A DNA stretch of 64,000 nucleotides from Pogonophryne albipinna (GCA_028583405.1 CM053264.1:12350787-12414786); one strand, 5' to 3'; counted from the first letter of the stretch, positions 1 to 50,271 are shown. Program-made: numbers and translations. Notes: a model not told the origin generated them from the sequence alone.

Positions 1-43
1 GCAGAAGTATATGCTGATTTAAATCGCAATCATATCAATCAAT

Positions 44-1233
44 TAGGGGTGTAACGGTACACGTACCCGTACTGAAATTATTCGGTACGGGCCCTTCGGT
101 TTGGTAACGAAGTGTACCGAACGAATATAGCGTTAAACGTAAAAAATTGAGAACATGAACAACTTTCTGGAAGTAATCTCAGGTATATATCATAGAGCGA
201 GCAAGTCATTTCATTGGACGAGAGGCATACTATGAGAGCTGGTCACAGGGATGCGTTCAAATGTAGTCAGTAATTTGAGGAACTGTCGAAATGGCGAACG
301 CAGATAAAGTTGAGCTCGAAAATCCTCCAGCATCATTGAAGTCTCCGGTTTGGGAACATTTTGGTTTCGCAGTTACGTACAAGGATGATGGACAAAGACA
401 GGTGGACCGAACCAAAGCTGTTTGTCGGCATTGTTAAACTAAAATTGGTTATATTACGCGGCTGGCAATACATCAAACTTGCACACTCATTTGAAAAGGA
501 ATCACCCGAACGTGAATATCACCGGTACCAAAAGAAAAAAGCCTGAAGTGCAAACCCAACTCCCACTAGCATTTAAGCCTCCACCACTCACAAAAAGTTC
601 AGACCGAGCCAAAGCTAATAAAAACGCCAAATATCCTTATGTTGCCATGTTAGCAAAGCGCTACCTGGCTGTATCTGCTACCTCTGTCCCTAGAGAGGGT
701 GTTCTCCACAGCAGGAGACATTGTTAGTGCCAGCAGATCTGCCCTTTCGGCAAGCAATGTGGACAAGTTCATCTTTCTTTAAAAAAACATGAAAATACAA
801 TGACAAGCAAGTCATAATGTCAAACTGGCTGCTTAGGTACTAGTACAGTTCAAATACAGATTATTTCAGTTCATCAAAATGCTGCACCTTAATGTTTATT
901 TTATTATATTTTGTATTTATTTGAGTGAATATTCATAGTTTAATAATAATTAAAAATGCAAAACTAATAGTTTATGTTTTGTGAGTACTAGTACAGTAAA
1001 GTTCAAATACAGATTATTTCAGTTCATCGAAATGCTGCACCTTAATGTTTATTTTATTATATTTTGTATTTATTTGAATACATTATTCACAGTTTAATAA
1101 TAATTTAAAAAAATATATATTTAATGTTTTGTGATAATTTTTTCTGCTGTACCGAAAACGTACCGAACCGAACCGTGACCTAAAAACCGAGGTAGGTACC
1201 GAACCAAAATGTTTGTGAACCGTTACACCCCTA
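44..1233 (+). mobile_element. Non-autonomous hAT element with BED-finger transposase remnants
   Basis: It begins TAGGGGTGTAACGG and ends CCGTTACACCCCTA, perfect inverted termini. The flanks 36-43 and 1234-1241 are both CAATCAAT, an 8-bp target duplication diagnostic of hAT elements. Subterminal GTACCG-rich repeats occur at both ends. The interior has pieces of a transposase (see next entry) with the middle deleted, then a roughly 120-bp segment present twice (from 837 and from 985). The intact termini and exact target duplication suggest a fairly recent insertion. Confidence 0.92.
291..812 (+). pseudogene. Broken hAT transposase (BED zinc finger plus C-terminal fragment)
   Basis: ATG at 291 opens a 48-codon frame (SPVWEHFGF, then VDRTKAVCRHC) typical of a BED zinc finger, and stops at 435. 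The finger continues in another frame near 474-530 (LHTHLKRNHP, giving the His pair). It then passes directly into the C-terminal hAT dimerisation region (LAKRYLAVSATSVP at about 653-694), which is frameshifted and resumes as VFSTAGDIVSASRSALSASN. The catalytic core is missing. This is a dead internal-deletion derivative, not a host gene. Confidence 0.8.
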
Positions 1234-1241
1234 CAATCAAT

Positions 1242-2324
1242 ATTAACTTGGAAAGCCACAATATTAATATTTTAACTCAATGACATAGGTGATATTATTG
1301 TGGCACATCAGTAAAGCCTTACATATGCATATATAAGGTGGCAGACGTAATTTAATGAATTTTAACTGAATGAGTTTGTTTCACTCTTAGACCAGCAGGG
1401 GTACCAAATCTATGCAGACTGCTGCAATAAGTACATTAATTAACTGTCTCATCGATGTTTGTCTGAATGAATATGATACTATTAACAATCATATTATTCC
1501 TATCAGCTGTCAATCACTGTTAATAAATAATAATAATAATAGATTTAATTTGTTAGCGCTTTTACAGGTGCTCAAAGACGCTTTACAGATATAGTGAAGA
1601 ACTGTTATGATTCACATATTCATTTATTATTGAATAAACTATATTTTTTGGAGGAGTTAATGATGAATGTTCATCAAGATGCTTGCTCACCCTCCTTCAA
1701 ATTTGAAAAACAAGTAATTATATCATTATTGATATACAGTTACAACCTTGACTTTGCATCAGAAAGAACAAACATTAAAGAAGTGACTAACTGCATCAGT
1801 TAGGGTTAAAAAACGTGTATTCAGCTAAAACATATACATCGCTGCAGTAAGTTATTGTCCAGTGGAAAGTTCTTACCTACTGGCCTAGTTAAATCAAAGT
1901 GGTTACTTTTTTTTTGTCTGGGCAGTGTAGTTTTACACACCGTCTTATTTTACTTTCTCAGGACTTAAAACAGTTTTTTGGGGGCAGACCCCCTCACGCC
2001 TCACAAACTTATTAAGATCTAAAGCTTTAGTGCGTTTTGATTCAATGCTGAGTACAGCCAAACTTGACATTCTCTTCTCTGTCATTGTAGACCGCAACTA
2101 CCTCATTCCTTCCGTCTACTTCTTGAGTCCGAAAGGCTTCTCGTTTTGCGCCGTCCCCCGTTCAAGTGAATTCGCCATCAATCATATTTCCACTCTCGTC
2201 TCGCGCCAGGGCCGGGGGAGGGGTTACAAGACTCACGTCTTGTGCTGCATTCACTTGCACTCGGACATTAGAGATTTTCTCTCATAAATGTCCGATGAGC
2301 CACAACTTTTCTTTCAAAACAAAG
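1242..2324. other. No gene recognised
   Basis: AT-rich sequence with a short (AAT)n run near 1525. Nothing else recognised; open frames here are short and lack family motifs. Confidence 0.5.
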
Positions 2325-2415
2325 ATGCCAACTGGGGTGGCAGCTGGGGTGGCAAGGCTATTGTTTAGGGTGGCAGTTGCCACCCCATGCCACCCCGGTA
2401 GATCCGCCCCTGATT
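2325..2415. repeat. GGGGTGGC-rich interspersed repeat end
   Basis: A run of GGGGTGGC/GCCACCCC motifs ending in TAGATCCGCCCCTG, a configuration I recognise from interspersed repeats in fish genomes. The other end was not located; it may extend left to about 1975. Class uncertain. Confidence 0.4.
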
Positions 2416-3036
2416 AGTACTCACTCTTACCATCTTCTTATCAATATGTTTAGCTTTTTTATTATTATAACGATTTCGACATTTTATTTTGAAGGCCAAC
2501 TCCGCGTGCCTCTTGCTAACTTGATGCAGGGGAAGGTTTACAGAATACCACGGATTGAGCAAGCGTGATGACGCAAACGCAAACCACAAATGAACAGATG
2601 AGACACTAGGTGGAGCCAAAATCCAGTTTATATCATGGACATAGCTTTGCATGCTTCAGTTGTTCAAAGATACAACACAACATACATCTCTTTAATTACT
2701 GATCTCTTGTAAAGCATTGTGTAGCTATTTTGGTAGCAGTAGACCATGAAGAAGGAGGCTATTAGCAGAGGGCATTTCTTGACCAAATTGTGAAAGCCTT
2801 AATGAGAGTAACTTTTGACAAGGAAAAGAAACACTAGCCAGTAGAGACAGCTGAGTTGTGACTGACATGGCTCTAGAACAATCCACATTTGTTTTGCATG
2901 AACCTTTTATGCAATTCGAAGTCAAACAGATGTAGATTTTTACTCATACATTTATATGAAAAACCTTTTGACCTTCCCAGGTATTGTTCCTCTTTTTGCT
3001 GTGTTCTTCTCTACTGTCCTGAGGATCTCTTAAAGC
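2416..3036. other. No gene recognised
   Basis: Unremarkable intergenic sequence; nothing supported here. Confidence 0.5.
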
Positions 3037-3044
3037 CTCTAGGT

Positions 3045-3994
3045 CACATGTGTCAAACTCAAGGCCCGGGGGCCAAATCAGGCCCTTGGTGGATTTAATT
3101 TTGGCCCGCAGGATAATTTCTAATTACTATTAGATCTGGCCCGCTGGTATATTGCACACACACCTTCACTCCATCCTGAGGGTCTCCTCCGCTCAGAGCC
3201 TGACCCCAAACATTGATGACCTCTCACCCAAGATGAGATGCCAAGTATCTGGCTTGAACTAGCATCACAGAGCAGCTAACTGAGTTCAATGGATGTTTAC
3301 TGTTGCACTTTGTTTCTTGAGACAACAGAGCATGTTTGGTTTTCTCTTTGAGGGAAATAGTTTTTTTGAAGCTGTTGTTGGCCTGTGGAAAAATGTACTC
3401 ATAAGAAATGACTCTGCAGATAGAGCCATAAGAAATGAATGCAACTGATTGTTGGGGAAATATGTTCCAAGGTCCATAACTTTGACCCAGTTCATCAGTT
3501 CATACTGTCCAGCACATGTAACCTTGGCTGCTGTGCTCTCAGTGTTGTGTCTCCCTGTTCCTGCCTGTTGGCGTCAGCTGATAGAGGTGTTATGATTCTA
3601 TCTTGTTATGCAGCATGTTGATTATTCTCTCTGAACTATCTAAAAACACGGGGCTGGGGTAGAGTTCTTCAGAATTGACGTGGCAACTCTACCGTGAAGT
3701 CAGAACCTCTGACTCTTGGACTTGTTTTGTGAATTCTCCGGCCGAAGCTCCTACTAAACCCGTCAGTGTTTGACATCAAAGCTCTCCATTGCTACAGAAG
3801 TTTCCCTTACACTGATTATTTAATGTTTAATGTTGTTTTTATAGGCAATAATTTAAGCTTTGTTAGTTCCAGGTTTAATATGTGCAATACGTTCATTTCA
3901 ATAAGTTTTGCAATAAACATTGAACCAGTCCGGCCCTCGACTAGTACCCATTTTTATATTTTGGCCCACTGTGTATTTGAGTTTGACCCCCCTG
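3045..3994. mobile_element. Non-autonomous hAT element (GTCAAACTCAAGG termini)
   Basis: The left end is CACATGTGTCAAACTCAAGG; the right end read inverted is CAGGGGGGTCAAACTCAAAT. The flanks 3037-3044 and 3995-4002 are both CTCTAGGT, an 8-bp target duplication. Subterminal GGCCCG motifs are typical of this fish hAT group. The interior near 3195-3260 translates as LTPNIDDLSPKMRCQVSG, resembling the C-terminal end of a Charlie-type transposase, but it is interrupted by stops. Confidence 0.88.
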
Positions 3995-4002
3995 CTCTAG
4001 GT

Positions 4003-5018
4003 GATTCCTTTCTTTTTAGAGATCTGTTTTTCTGTATGTGAAACATCATATGAACAAACAGGTCCGGACCCCCCTGAGCTCTCTCCTGCAGAGACTAACC
4101 TCAGCAGATCATATTTGTTTGGATTGCACGCTGCAATATGTTGGCAACACTTACATAAACAGTGGGTCATATCGGAGGGATTTGTGTCCTTACCGCCTCC
4201 TGAAGTTCACTCTGTCATGTGTTCCTGCCTCCGAGCTAATCCTGGATCAGCATTGCAGTGGATCAGCGCACAATAGGCTCTTGGTACTTTTTATGAATGC
4301 AAGTACTGGAGTTTTACGGATAAAGCACAGAGAGGTTCAGAAACCATTAGGGATTGACTTTAAAGGGATAGTTCAGGTTTTAAAAATGTATAACCTGCAG
4401 GAAGCCTCGCAACAGTGCATCATTAAGAATATAATGCATATTTGTTGCTGTAATGCATTACTAATAGTATGTTATTTCTCACATTATTCATTTATAACCC
4501 CATGACTTGCACTGTATTCCTATCAATATGCTAACAACTCCTCCCTCTAACACTTAAGATGTGCAATGAGTGGTTTGTTGAAGCCCCGATAGTGTGATTA
4601 GGCGATGTCCTGACACGCCTATCAGCTCCATCTATCACATTAATACCATTCCTTCAATTTGCCAAAAGCTGGGTAAAACCACCCTAAACAGGGCGAACAA
4701 TGAAAACACAGCGAGGTATTGATAAAAGGCTCTTCTTGAATTAAATATTAATCCCATTCGCTAAGAAGAGGATTACTGTAGTACATCTATCAGTTAAGCA
4801 GCTCATGCTGAGACAGAGGGTGAAAGAGGTTGGAAGAAAATGTGAAAAACACGGGGGAAAAAAGGGAAAAAGCAGGTGCAATAAAGTGCATCATTAAGTG
4901 TTTTGCCCTTTGCAAGGCGGCAGGCATTAGCATCAGAAAGGATTAAAGTGCAGTGGAGATGTATGACTTCCTTCCTGGCTGTACCTTTTTAAAGCAGCAT
5001 GACGGCACTTTAGCACAT
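4003..5018. other. No gene recognised
   Basis: Intergenic. A fragment starting AAAGGGATAGTTCAGG near 4364 looks like the end of a common fish DNA-transposon repeat, but no matching right end was found. The rest is unremarkable. Confidence 0.45.
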
Positions 5019-6843
<1,825 letters not shown>

Positions 6844-6914
6844 CGTGTGTGTGTGTGTGTGAGTGTGTGAGTGTGTGAGTGTGTGAGTGTGTGAGTGTGT
6901 GAGTGTGTGTGTGT
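6844..6914. repeat. (GT)n with GAGTGTGT variant units
   Basis: GT dinucleotides interrupted regularly by GA, giving a roughly 10-bp higher-order unit. Confidence 0.9.
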
Positions 6915-7328
6915 CAAATGGTATGACAGCCTGATAATTTCCAAACATATTAAATGGAAATATGCAGTCCTAAACATGGCGGTGTAACAAGTGTCTTAAA
7001 ATCAAGAAACTGTCGGCATTTAAATCACTCCAACGCGTCTGGCCTCTTTTTATAAGACTGTCATTTTTTGTGGACGTTTGTGTAATTACTGGGTGAAAAT
7101 CAAGATGGTGTAAAGTGAGCTAATTACATTTAATGTTAGAGAACTTCAGTGAGAATATTTAGCACAAATGAAGCTGATTTTCCAAACGTATCATGACCAT
7201 TTGAAACGTACTGCGACACTTACTCAATGTCTACACCCAAAAGCTACTTTGATTAAGTGAAGGGTTGAATTTAGACACATTTAAATATCAATATAACGTT
7301 GGGCTGTCTGATACGGTCAGTCAGAATT

Positions 7329-9863
<2,535 letters not shown>

Positions 9864-9883
9864 CCCCCCCCCCCCCCCCCCCC
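9864..9883. repeat. Poly-C tract (20 C)
   Basis: Twenty consecutive C; the length may vary or be mis-assembled. Confidence 0.95.
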
Positions 9884-12800
9884 ACCCATTAAAACCTTTT
9901 GATGCTTATTGCCTGGAAATGAAGAACCATGATCCGTGTATAGTTTTGACAACATTCATCACCCTTAATATCTGCGCACCATCATAACTCTTTGAGCAAT
10001 TATTCAGATCCGGATCCTTTGCACTGCCAGAAAATGATGTCAAGCCCAGAGGCTATGCCCTTTTATCCGTCTAGTTATCCATTGCGATATTTTTAACTAA
10101 TGTGTGAACAGCTTGTTCCTTTTTTAAAGCTTCAGGATCCAGACCGAGTCGATGAGATCAAAATGAGTGATGCTGCTTGTAAAACATAATGTTGTGTCTT
10201 TTGTGTCGATAACCTTTAGTTGACTTTTGCTTCACGGCCCTCTCGAGTGGCTTTTATTAGTGACTTGGCATCTTGTTTACCCGAGGTCATCTATCAATAT
10301 CTCTGTTATCGAGCTCCTGAGAAACGGACAGGACTGTAAGCTTTGATATGAACTGAAATTCATTATCCATCTGTGTGGACGTTCTCAAATCAGGTCTGAT
10401 GGAGGTTTTTCCATCCGAACCTGACAAAGTTGAAGAGTAGGAGTGTGCTGTACTTTTTTCCCTCTCCAAACACTGAGTGCGGAGATGATCTGGGGACCTG
10501 GTGTGCTAGAAACAGTTTGACAGCAGAAGAAGTCAAATCTTCACTTTGGTTTCTTTGAATTTGATGTAGCAGAGGCAAGAACCGCACGTAGGTTGCTAGA
10601 TCAACAAACATACTGACCGAACATGTTATTTTAAAGCCCATCCAACATAGCCTACAAAGCCATCATTCTGGCTTGATTATCCAATAATTGGCCTTGTGTT
10701 CCCCTTTAGCCCTTATGATTGGCTCGGCCTCATTATAGCACATTATAACTGCCATAACAGTGGCATGCGTTATACGTGTGCCTTGTTATCAACAGCAGCC
10801 CCTCTCAAACTGCTGAACGATGATATTCTTTAATGATTAGTTAAATGATAAACGGCGCAGTGTACCTCGGGGTAAGAACCCGCTTTACATTATAAAGGAA
10901 AGAGATTACAAATATTCCACGCGTACTGGGGGACTCATATATTGTGGAGAAGCATGGGGGGACTGGGAAGCAAAGCTCAGCATTTTCTTAAAGTCATTAT
11001 GCATATTAAATAGTGTTATAAGGCCGATGATACGTCCTCTACCTGAGACAATTATTTCTCAGAAACTGACTAAATGTGAAGCGGCTTTCTAGCTCCTCAG
11101 AAGAGAATGTGTATATTCAATTACTTTATTCCCACCCACATCATGCATCTTAGATTTATGCTAAGTACTTTTTTCACATTACTTTTGGATATATAGCAAC
11201 TTTTGGATTCCTTATGCTCAAAGAACCCTGTCCTATATTTCCAAGTGTGGAGGAAATGAAGTACATTCACTGGAGTAAAGTGCTTGATTATGATCTTAGA
11301 GACCAAGAGTTCATAATGCAAGAGTTCTGTTGAAGATGTGAAGGTTTGGAGTTTCTTCATGTGTTAGAAAGTTTTCCATAATATTCCTTTTGTAAATGTT
11401 TTTTTGCATTGTCTTTGTTGACAGTGCTTGTACAGTCAGTGGAGTTACATAAGGATAAAGTCGGAGCTTCAAAGGCTGCAGAATCTCTTCACATCACCTT
11501 TTAATTAAGACGCATGTTTGCCGCACTACAGTGACTACTTACTTTTAAGATTTAACACTTTACAGACCTTCAAGCTACTTGTTAGCACTAATAAACCTTG
11601 TATCAACTCACTTCCTGTTAGTGCTGACATTTATCGTTGGATTCCTCTCCTCTGTTTTGGGCTCCTTGATTTGTAATTTGTCAAGAAATGTAAACTCATT
11701 GTGACCCACAGCTAACGTTAATCCCACTGCAGTTGTTTCCAGTTGTACTTCTTTACGAATGGTCCCATAGAGACTACGTTATTTGACTCACCCTTAATGA
11801 ATTGCATTGCTTGGATTACTTGCGTTCACCCAGCTCAGTTAATTACATGCAATGTATTATTTACAGTAAGTTAACCCAGTATGTGTAGAGTTGGGTAGAT
11901 TAGCATTCTTTGCTTTGCTAAGCATCTTGCAAGAATTAAAATGCCCAATCTTTAAAGTGATAACAGACCACAAATGACATTACAACACCTTGTTTTATTT
12001 CTCACGCTCTATAGATGTTGTGTTGATGGTATCAAAAATAGTTCTGTGTGGGTCCCTTTGGGTAGCTCTGACCTCCTTCTAATGGCCTCATTATATTCAT
12101 TAGCTTTAAAGCAGGAAACCGTCTTTGTAGGTTCACATTACACTCTGCTAACTTCTCTAAAGAGGCTATAAACGAGGAGAAGAGATGTGAAAATTCATTC
12201 AGTCATTTTCTCCAGGATAGTACTGCTCTGGAAACTGACATAATCTGATTGGTTGAATGTAAGATGCTTATACTTGAGCTGATCTTGTTACAACTTGATA
12301 TTAACTTTTCATATCACCACCTAGTCTCTAAGCGAATTAAACACCTCGTGGCACTTGAGTGTGGTGAATAACACGATGCTGAATAATATCCTCCGACTCC
12401 AAAGTGTCTTTCTTTTCCAATCTTTATTTATCCGGGGAACTAATGTACTCTTTTTCACCAACACTGAACTCTGGCACACATTGAGAAAGTTCACTTCATA
12501 CACAAAAGATGTCCAACTGGGAGTCGAGTGTAGTCTTCTGTGTAGTCGCACTGAAACAGAAAGGGTTCAAGTGCCTTGCTCAAGGGCACCTGAAGAGTTG
12601 GGAAATTCTCCAAATATATTGGGATATGTACAGGCATATCAAAATGCTATTCAAAATGGCTGTTCATTGTATCTTGCTCTACGTGTACAGATTATTTACA
12701 GTGTCATGCATGCTCGCAATACCAAATACACAGGAACAATGTATATAATTTATTTGATGGTTTAACATGATAATCTATTGAAAAAGGAAGAGAAACACAC

Positions 12801-13380
12801 AGAGATATACTGTAGAAATCTAAGCCTAAATACATTTTGTGGCAGCACAGAACATTTCACATTCCAATATGGGACCAAGGCCATACAACACCTGAAGTCT
12901 TTGATGACGCTTTTTTTTGTTGCTTTTTTTAACTTTTCATCGTAGGCTCACATGGCATTATATTTCTAAAATGAGCAGTTGGCAGCTCTCATGAGTTTTT
13001 TTTTTAAAGTCACGAATTGTCGTTGCATGCATGATAAACAAGTATCAAGAGTTTCCGTCTCCTTCTCTCTTTCACCTGCACGCTGTTGTTCGGTAATTAA
13101 AATAACGACTCGTACAGCTGCAGACTAAAGTAATTGATTAAATCAAAGTGAAGCAGTAAAAGCCAGGAAGTAAAACAGTTATTTTCTAGCTTCAGTGTTT
13201 CAGAAATCTGTATTATTATATCTTATTTACACAGCACTGAAGCTGAACTGTTGTGAAATTCAATTCGGACGTTCTTCCTCGCTTGGCTTTTTGGACAAAC
13301 AGCTTCCAATGCCGTAACAAGCGTGAATGCATGAGATCAAGAAACATTGCTTTGTGCTTTAGTCAAACATCCTCCTTTGC
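9884..13380. other. No gene recognised
   Basis: 3.5 kb of AT-rich intergenic sequence. A fragment containing GTGCCTTGCTCAAGGGCACC (about 12570) looks like a piece of a common fish SINE-like repeat. Nothing else recognised. Confidence 0.45.
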
Positions 13381-13546
13381 GGTGTGTTCAGACAGAACGA
13401 AACAATTCTGAGACGAGAGGGAAGTAACAGAAAGATCGTCCATTTCTAGCTAACTGACCGCGAACGATACATTGGCGGTTTTGGGTGAATAAACACAAGT
13501 TTGTACGCAAGGTGAACACTCGCTTAAAATGTCTTCTGAACACACC
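13381..13546. mobile_element. Possible short MITE (GGTGTGTTCAGA termini)
   Basis: GGTGTGTTCAGAC at the left and its inverted counterpart GTCTTCTGAACACACC at the right bound 166 bp. The flanks are similar (TTTGC, TTTCGC) but not an exact duplication, so the family is uncertain. Confidence 0.5.
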
Positions 13547-14901
13547 TTTCGCAAGATGTTTTGGCTTATAATATATAGGATGTTTTTATTTAATAATGGA
13601 GCTTTCTTCTTTCTTGGACCCAGGTCCTTTGTGCACTGCGCCCCGTCTACACAGTAGAAAACAGGGCAGTAACCAGCGATAAACTCGGGGTCACTCGAAT
13701 GGGAATCAACTAAAGCCCTAATTAATCAGAGTTGAGGTCAATCCTGTTTCCAGAAAGAAAATTGCATTTGTGCAGCAACAATCCAAGTACAATACATTCA
13801 GTTCTAAGTCATATATCAATCCGTCTGTACACATACAACCTTACAATTTGTTTGATCAATTGACCCCATCGCTGAACTTATCAAGTAGGAATGTTTTCAC
13901 GTGTTCTCGTACACTGTACGTCATGTATCTATGACAAATGTACATAATCGTCCATGGGTTGTGGGTGATTGCTCTGCGACCTTAGGTGGAATGGCACAGT
14001 TTATCAAAAGCAGTGGGACAGGAGAGCTATTTTTATCCACAAAACTATTACACGTTGACATTTGTCCACAATCGAGCAAGCAGCACAGAAAATATATGGT
14101 CTACCCACGCCCTTCCTATCTCAAGCTCTCCTTATCCATTCCCCATCTCTCTCTCATACACACATGCACATGCACACACTCTTAAAATCCCACCCCTCTG
14201 TTTCTACAACACTCGTAAGAATGGGCGTGTTACATTCTGATGGAGAAATGATGACCATGGCTCATTATCCTCTCCCTGAAGAATGGACCTGATACATTCA
14301 GCGCTAGTATGTGCTTATTAGTCGACAAGAAGTCTGCAAATCAATGAAATCCAAATGGGTGTGCTGCTGTATAACGGAGCGTACAGTAACTCTGAAATGC
14401 AGGGTGAACATACGCAGTTTCTATAGCAGACTTCAACAATGTCGGGTGTTTGAGAAGATATTCAGAGTGCCCCACAAAAACTAAGTGATGCTTGAAACTG
14501 ACCTGTTGGTGAATTCGTTTTTTTTGTCTTTTTTCTTCCCATTAAATGCTCTGACGGTTAAAAGCCAGAACGACAATCACAAAATGCTCATATCATTTTC
14601 AATTCTGGGTTGTACACACAGTATATATACACATATGTATATACACAATTATGTACTTATTTACAAAAAAAATGGTTTAATTCCTCCACTCTTTCATCAC
14701 AACATTGTCGAGCAAAAATATAAATAAAACACGGGATAGGAAAATCAATCGAATACCTGAAGACACAGAGTACAAAAATATCATAATATTTCATGGGTTG
14801 AGGAACCGTGTCGCCCAAAAGGCCCTTGGCAGTTGTTGTAAATTAAAGTAAGACGTTTTTTTTTCAGAGGAAGTATTTAAATTTGAGTGCAATTCTGTCA
14901 T
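13547..14901. other. No gene recognised; possibly distal gabrb3 3' UTR
   Basis: AT-rich. It might include distal 3' UTR if a far polyadenylation site is used. No coding motif. Confidence 0.4.
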
Positions 14902-14960
14902 GCTGTCACTTGAAGCGCTGTCACTTGAAGCGCTGTCACTTGAAGCGCTGTCACTTGAAG
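14902..14960. repeat. 15-bp tandem repeat, about 4 copies
   Basis: Four nearly identical copies of GCTGTCACTTGAAGC, immediately beside the candidate gabrb3 polyadenylation signal. Confidence 0.95.
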
Positions 14961-14981
14961 GTAAAAGTGAAAAATGGCAGT

Positions 14982-14987
14982 TTTATT
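14982..14987 (-). terminator. Candidate polyadenylation signal of gabrb3
   Basis: The first AATAAA hexamer on the minus strand downstream of the gabrb3 stop lies here, giving a 3' UTR of roughly 0.8 kb. ATTAAA variants lie nearer the stop (near 15315 and 15386). Beta-3 transcripts usually have long 3' UTRs, so sites further left are also possible. Confidence 0.25.
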
Positions 14988-15770
14988 CTTATTTGTGCTT
15001 TTGTTTCCTTATCAAATGACCAAAAAAGGATATTTCAGTGACAAGATGTCAAATAGCAAAAGATTCAGAACCTGAGTCTCAGTCATCCTGAACGGAGGAG
15101 AAAATCCTCCACTTTAAATAATTGTGTTTGGGTAAAGTTTACCAGGTCATTGCATGACATTAGCAAGTATATAATCAATGCTATAAACAAATACAAATCA
15201 GCAGAGTCTTCTGTAAAGTTGTGACATATCCAAGGCAAAAGTCATTGTTTTCCCACTATGGTTGATCATTACATGCATTAATAGTGCATAGGGTACCAGT
15301 CAAACATACATTAGTTTGTTTAATGGACTTTTAGGAATTGCCTGCATTTATCTGACCATCTGTGTATAAAGTATTCTTAATTATATTTAATTAGAACAAA
15401 TCATTTTGTTAACTGCTATTGGGTTTTTGCAAATACTGAAATATATGTATTGAATTGCTGGCTTTGTATCTCTCTATTTACACATTACTGAGAGCGCACA
15501 TGTTGGGAAATGACTGTCACAAGTCCCAATTACAGTACATACTTTAGAAAGTAAAAAGACGATACTAAGGATTCAAAGACTGCAAATATAAAAACAATTT
15601 TGACAAGAACTTGGTCCAAAACTCAGTTGTCTTTCTCAGTCAGTTTTCTTTTTGTCCTGTGTTTCAGTCTTTACCTCGACAGATGCCATCATGTATAAAA
15701 GCAACAGACAAAAAGGAAGATTAAGATGAAAATAAAAACAACAATAAACATATCAAACAAAACAGTCCAA
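14988..15770 (-). other. gabrb3: Probable gabrb3 3' UTR
   Basis: Sequence between the gabrb3 stop and the first AATAAA on the sense strand. Assignment rests on position only. Confidence 0.45.
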
Positions 15771-48467
<32,697 letters not shown>

Positions 48468-49829
48468 CACCCCTATTTTTTTTGTATGTGTGCTTTTCTG
48501 CGTTGTTTACAACCACAACAACAGCAGCAACAGTCGAGACGGTTCCGGACGCTCTTTTAAAATCAGAGTAAATCCATTGATTGCCCGGAGAGGTGAAAGT
48601 CGACTGAGAAGAGGGGTAAAAGTCAGCAGCTGGCAGTGGATGGAGTCAGATGTGAATGGGCAGACATCCCCGACTTCAAACACTGGCTCCGGTTTGCCGT
48701 GTGTGACTGTGCAGAAGAAGAAGAAGCGGCTCTACATTCAGGATCTGAAGCGCATATTGATGAGGAGTGCGCGCGGGGTGCTGCTGCTGCTGCTGGTGGC
48801 GGTGAAGGCACTCGGTTTGTTCAAATGTGAGACGAAGCCCAACACTTACACACTGTAAAAAACATCCACCAGTAGCTAATTTTAAGTCTTTCTTTTTTAT
48901 ATTTAGGGGGGGGAATATCCCAGAGCTCAGTTTCCCTTTATTGTAATGCATATAAAATCATTTCCAATGCATGAAGTGCTCTGAAAATTCTCTTCATTTT
49001 TTTTATTATTTGGCCAATAATCTGCCTCTGTCTATTTTAGGTCTTGTGTTTTGATTGGATGTTTAAAGGGTCACTATGGCTTTGTAACACTTACAGTAAC
49101 TTGTAGGATTCACAAGAGACATATTTCAAAGCAGCTTCAGACAAAAATAATCTAACTTTAATTCATGAAAATATTCAGAAATGTTCAAAAACAGTGGATC
49201 CTACAATTCCCATAATATAATTTATTTGCATATTGTTATTCAACTCTCCCTGAAACTCGCTTTTAAATAATCTTTAACCTTTTTAAAGTTAAAGAGAATA
49301 TTATGCAACTATTTCACAGGTTAAGTTGTGTTCCCCATGTTCCCTATGTCAAATGATATAATGCCTTATAAATATATTTGTTTCTCTTAATAGTACAAAT
49401 TATTTAAGTTATATCCAAGACCCAATATCTAAGTAAGTAAAACAAGAATGGAGTTGAAACCATACATTTCTTCTCACAAAGTAATACATTTTAGGACTCA
49501 ATATTGCTTCAAATTGGCTTAAATTAAGATGGACATTTTTTACAGTGCTCTTCACTCCATCTGCGCCAATCCCCTTCCCCAGTTTCCTGTAAAAATGGCG
49601 GGACCCGAACCATATCGAGGAGGGACAGGCTGTGTTTATCAACCTAATCGATGCTTGTGATTGATCCTTCAGTTTATCGCCTATAACAATCTTAAATGTA
49701 GGGCTGTAGCATTGATTCTATTCAGACTGAGAGATATTGAAGTCGCCAGACACTCCGGATAATTAAGCTCACAGTTGGAGAACCTCATTAATATATAATA
49801 ACCTGTGTGTGTGTTGTGACATTTCCTAC

Positions 49830-49877
49830 CTCGTGTCATAGATGGCGAACAACTTCTTGTTTCCGTCAACAGCATTC
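49830..49877 (-). other. Exon-like 48-bp segment in the shared upstream region
   Basis: On the minus strand this 48-bp stretch is bounded by TTTCAG and GTAGGAA, and is open (NAVDGNKKLFAIYDTR in one frame). It could be a non-coding or alternative 5' exon of gabrb3, a retained exon of something else, or chance. I do not recognise the peptide. Confidence 0.2.
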
Positions 49878-50045
49878 CTGAAAGAAAAGGGCGATGACAT
49901 CATTAATGCTAAAATAGCTTTTAGCCAATGAAAATGACTTGAATCACAAATATTGGGGTCTCCTATTTTCACCATATGCTTGGATGGCTTTTAATTCACA
50001 TTTGAGCAGTTTCATGAGCCTTAAATGTGTGTTTTTGTTGGATAC

Positions 50046-50079
<34 letters not shown>

Positions 50080-50088
50080 CGTGCGTGT
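50046..50088. repeat. (GT)n(GC)n alternating purine-pyrimidine tract
   Basis: About 12 GT followed by 5 GC units and GTGCGTG, a sequence favourable to Z-DNA, in the shared upstream region. Confidence 0.9.
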
Positions 50089-50215
50089 AAACTAATATAT
50101 GCAGCCCTCTGTTTCAGGTAGTAAAGCAGGAGTGAAACAGTGGGATGCCTGCAGGGCAAAATATTGAAAGGCACTGGATTTCCTCTGGGAGAGCCTCTCA
50201 CCCCCACCCTCATCT

Positions 50216-50271
<56 letters not shown>

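Noticed and set aside
4038..4505. 155-codon plus-strand frame
   Set aside because: Overlaps a fragment of an interspersed repeat; no recognisable domain.
48490..48858. 122-codon plus-strand frame with a hydrophobic C-terminal part (GVLLLLLVAVKALGLF)
   Set aside because: It is antisense to the gabrb3 leader and 5' UTR; the leucine run comes from a CTG repeat, and no exon continuation is visible.
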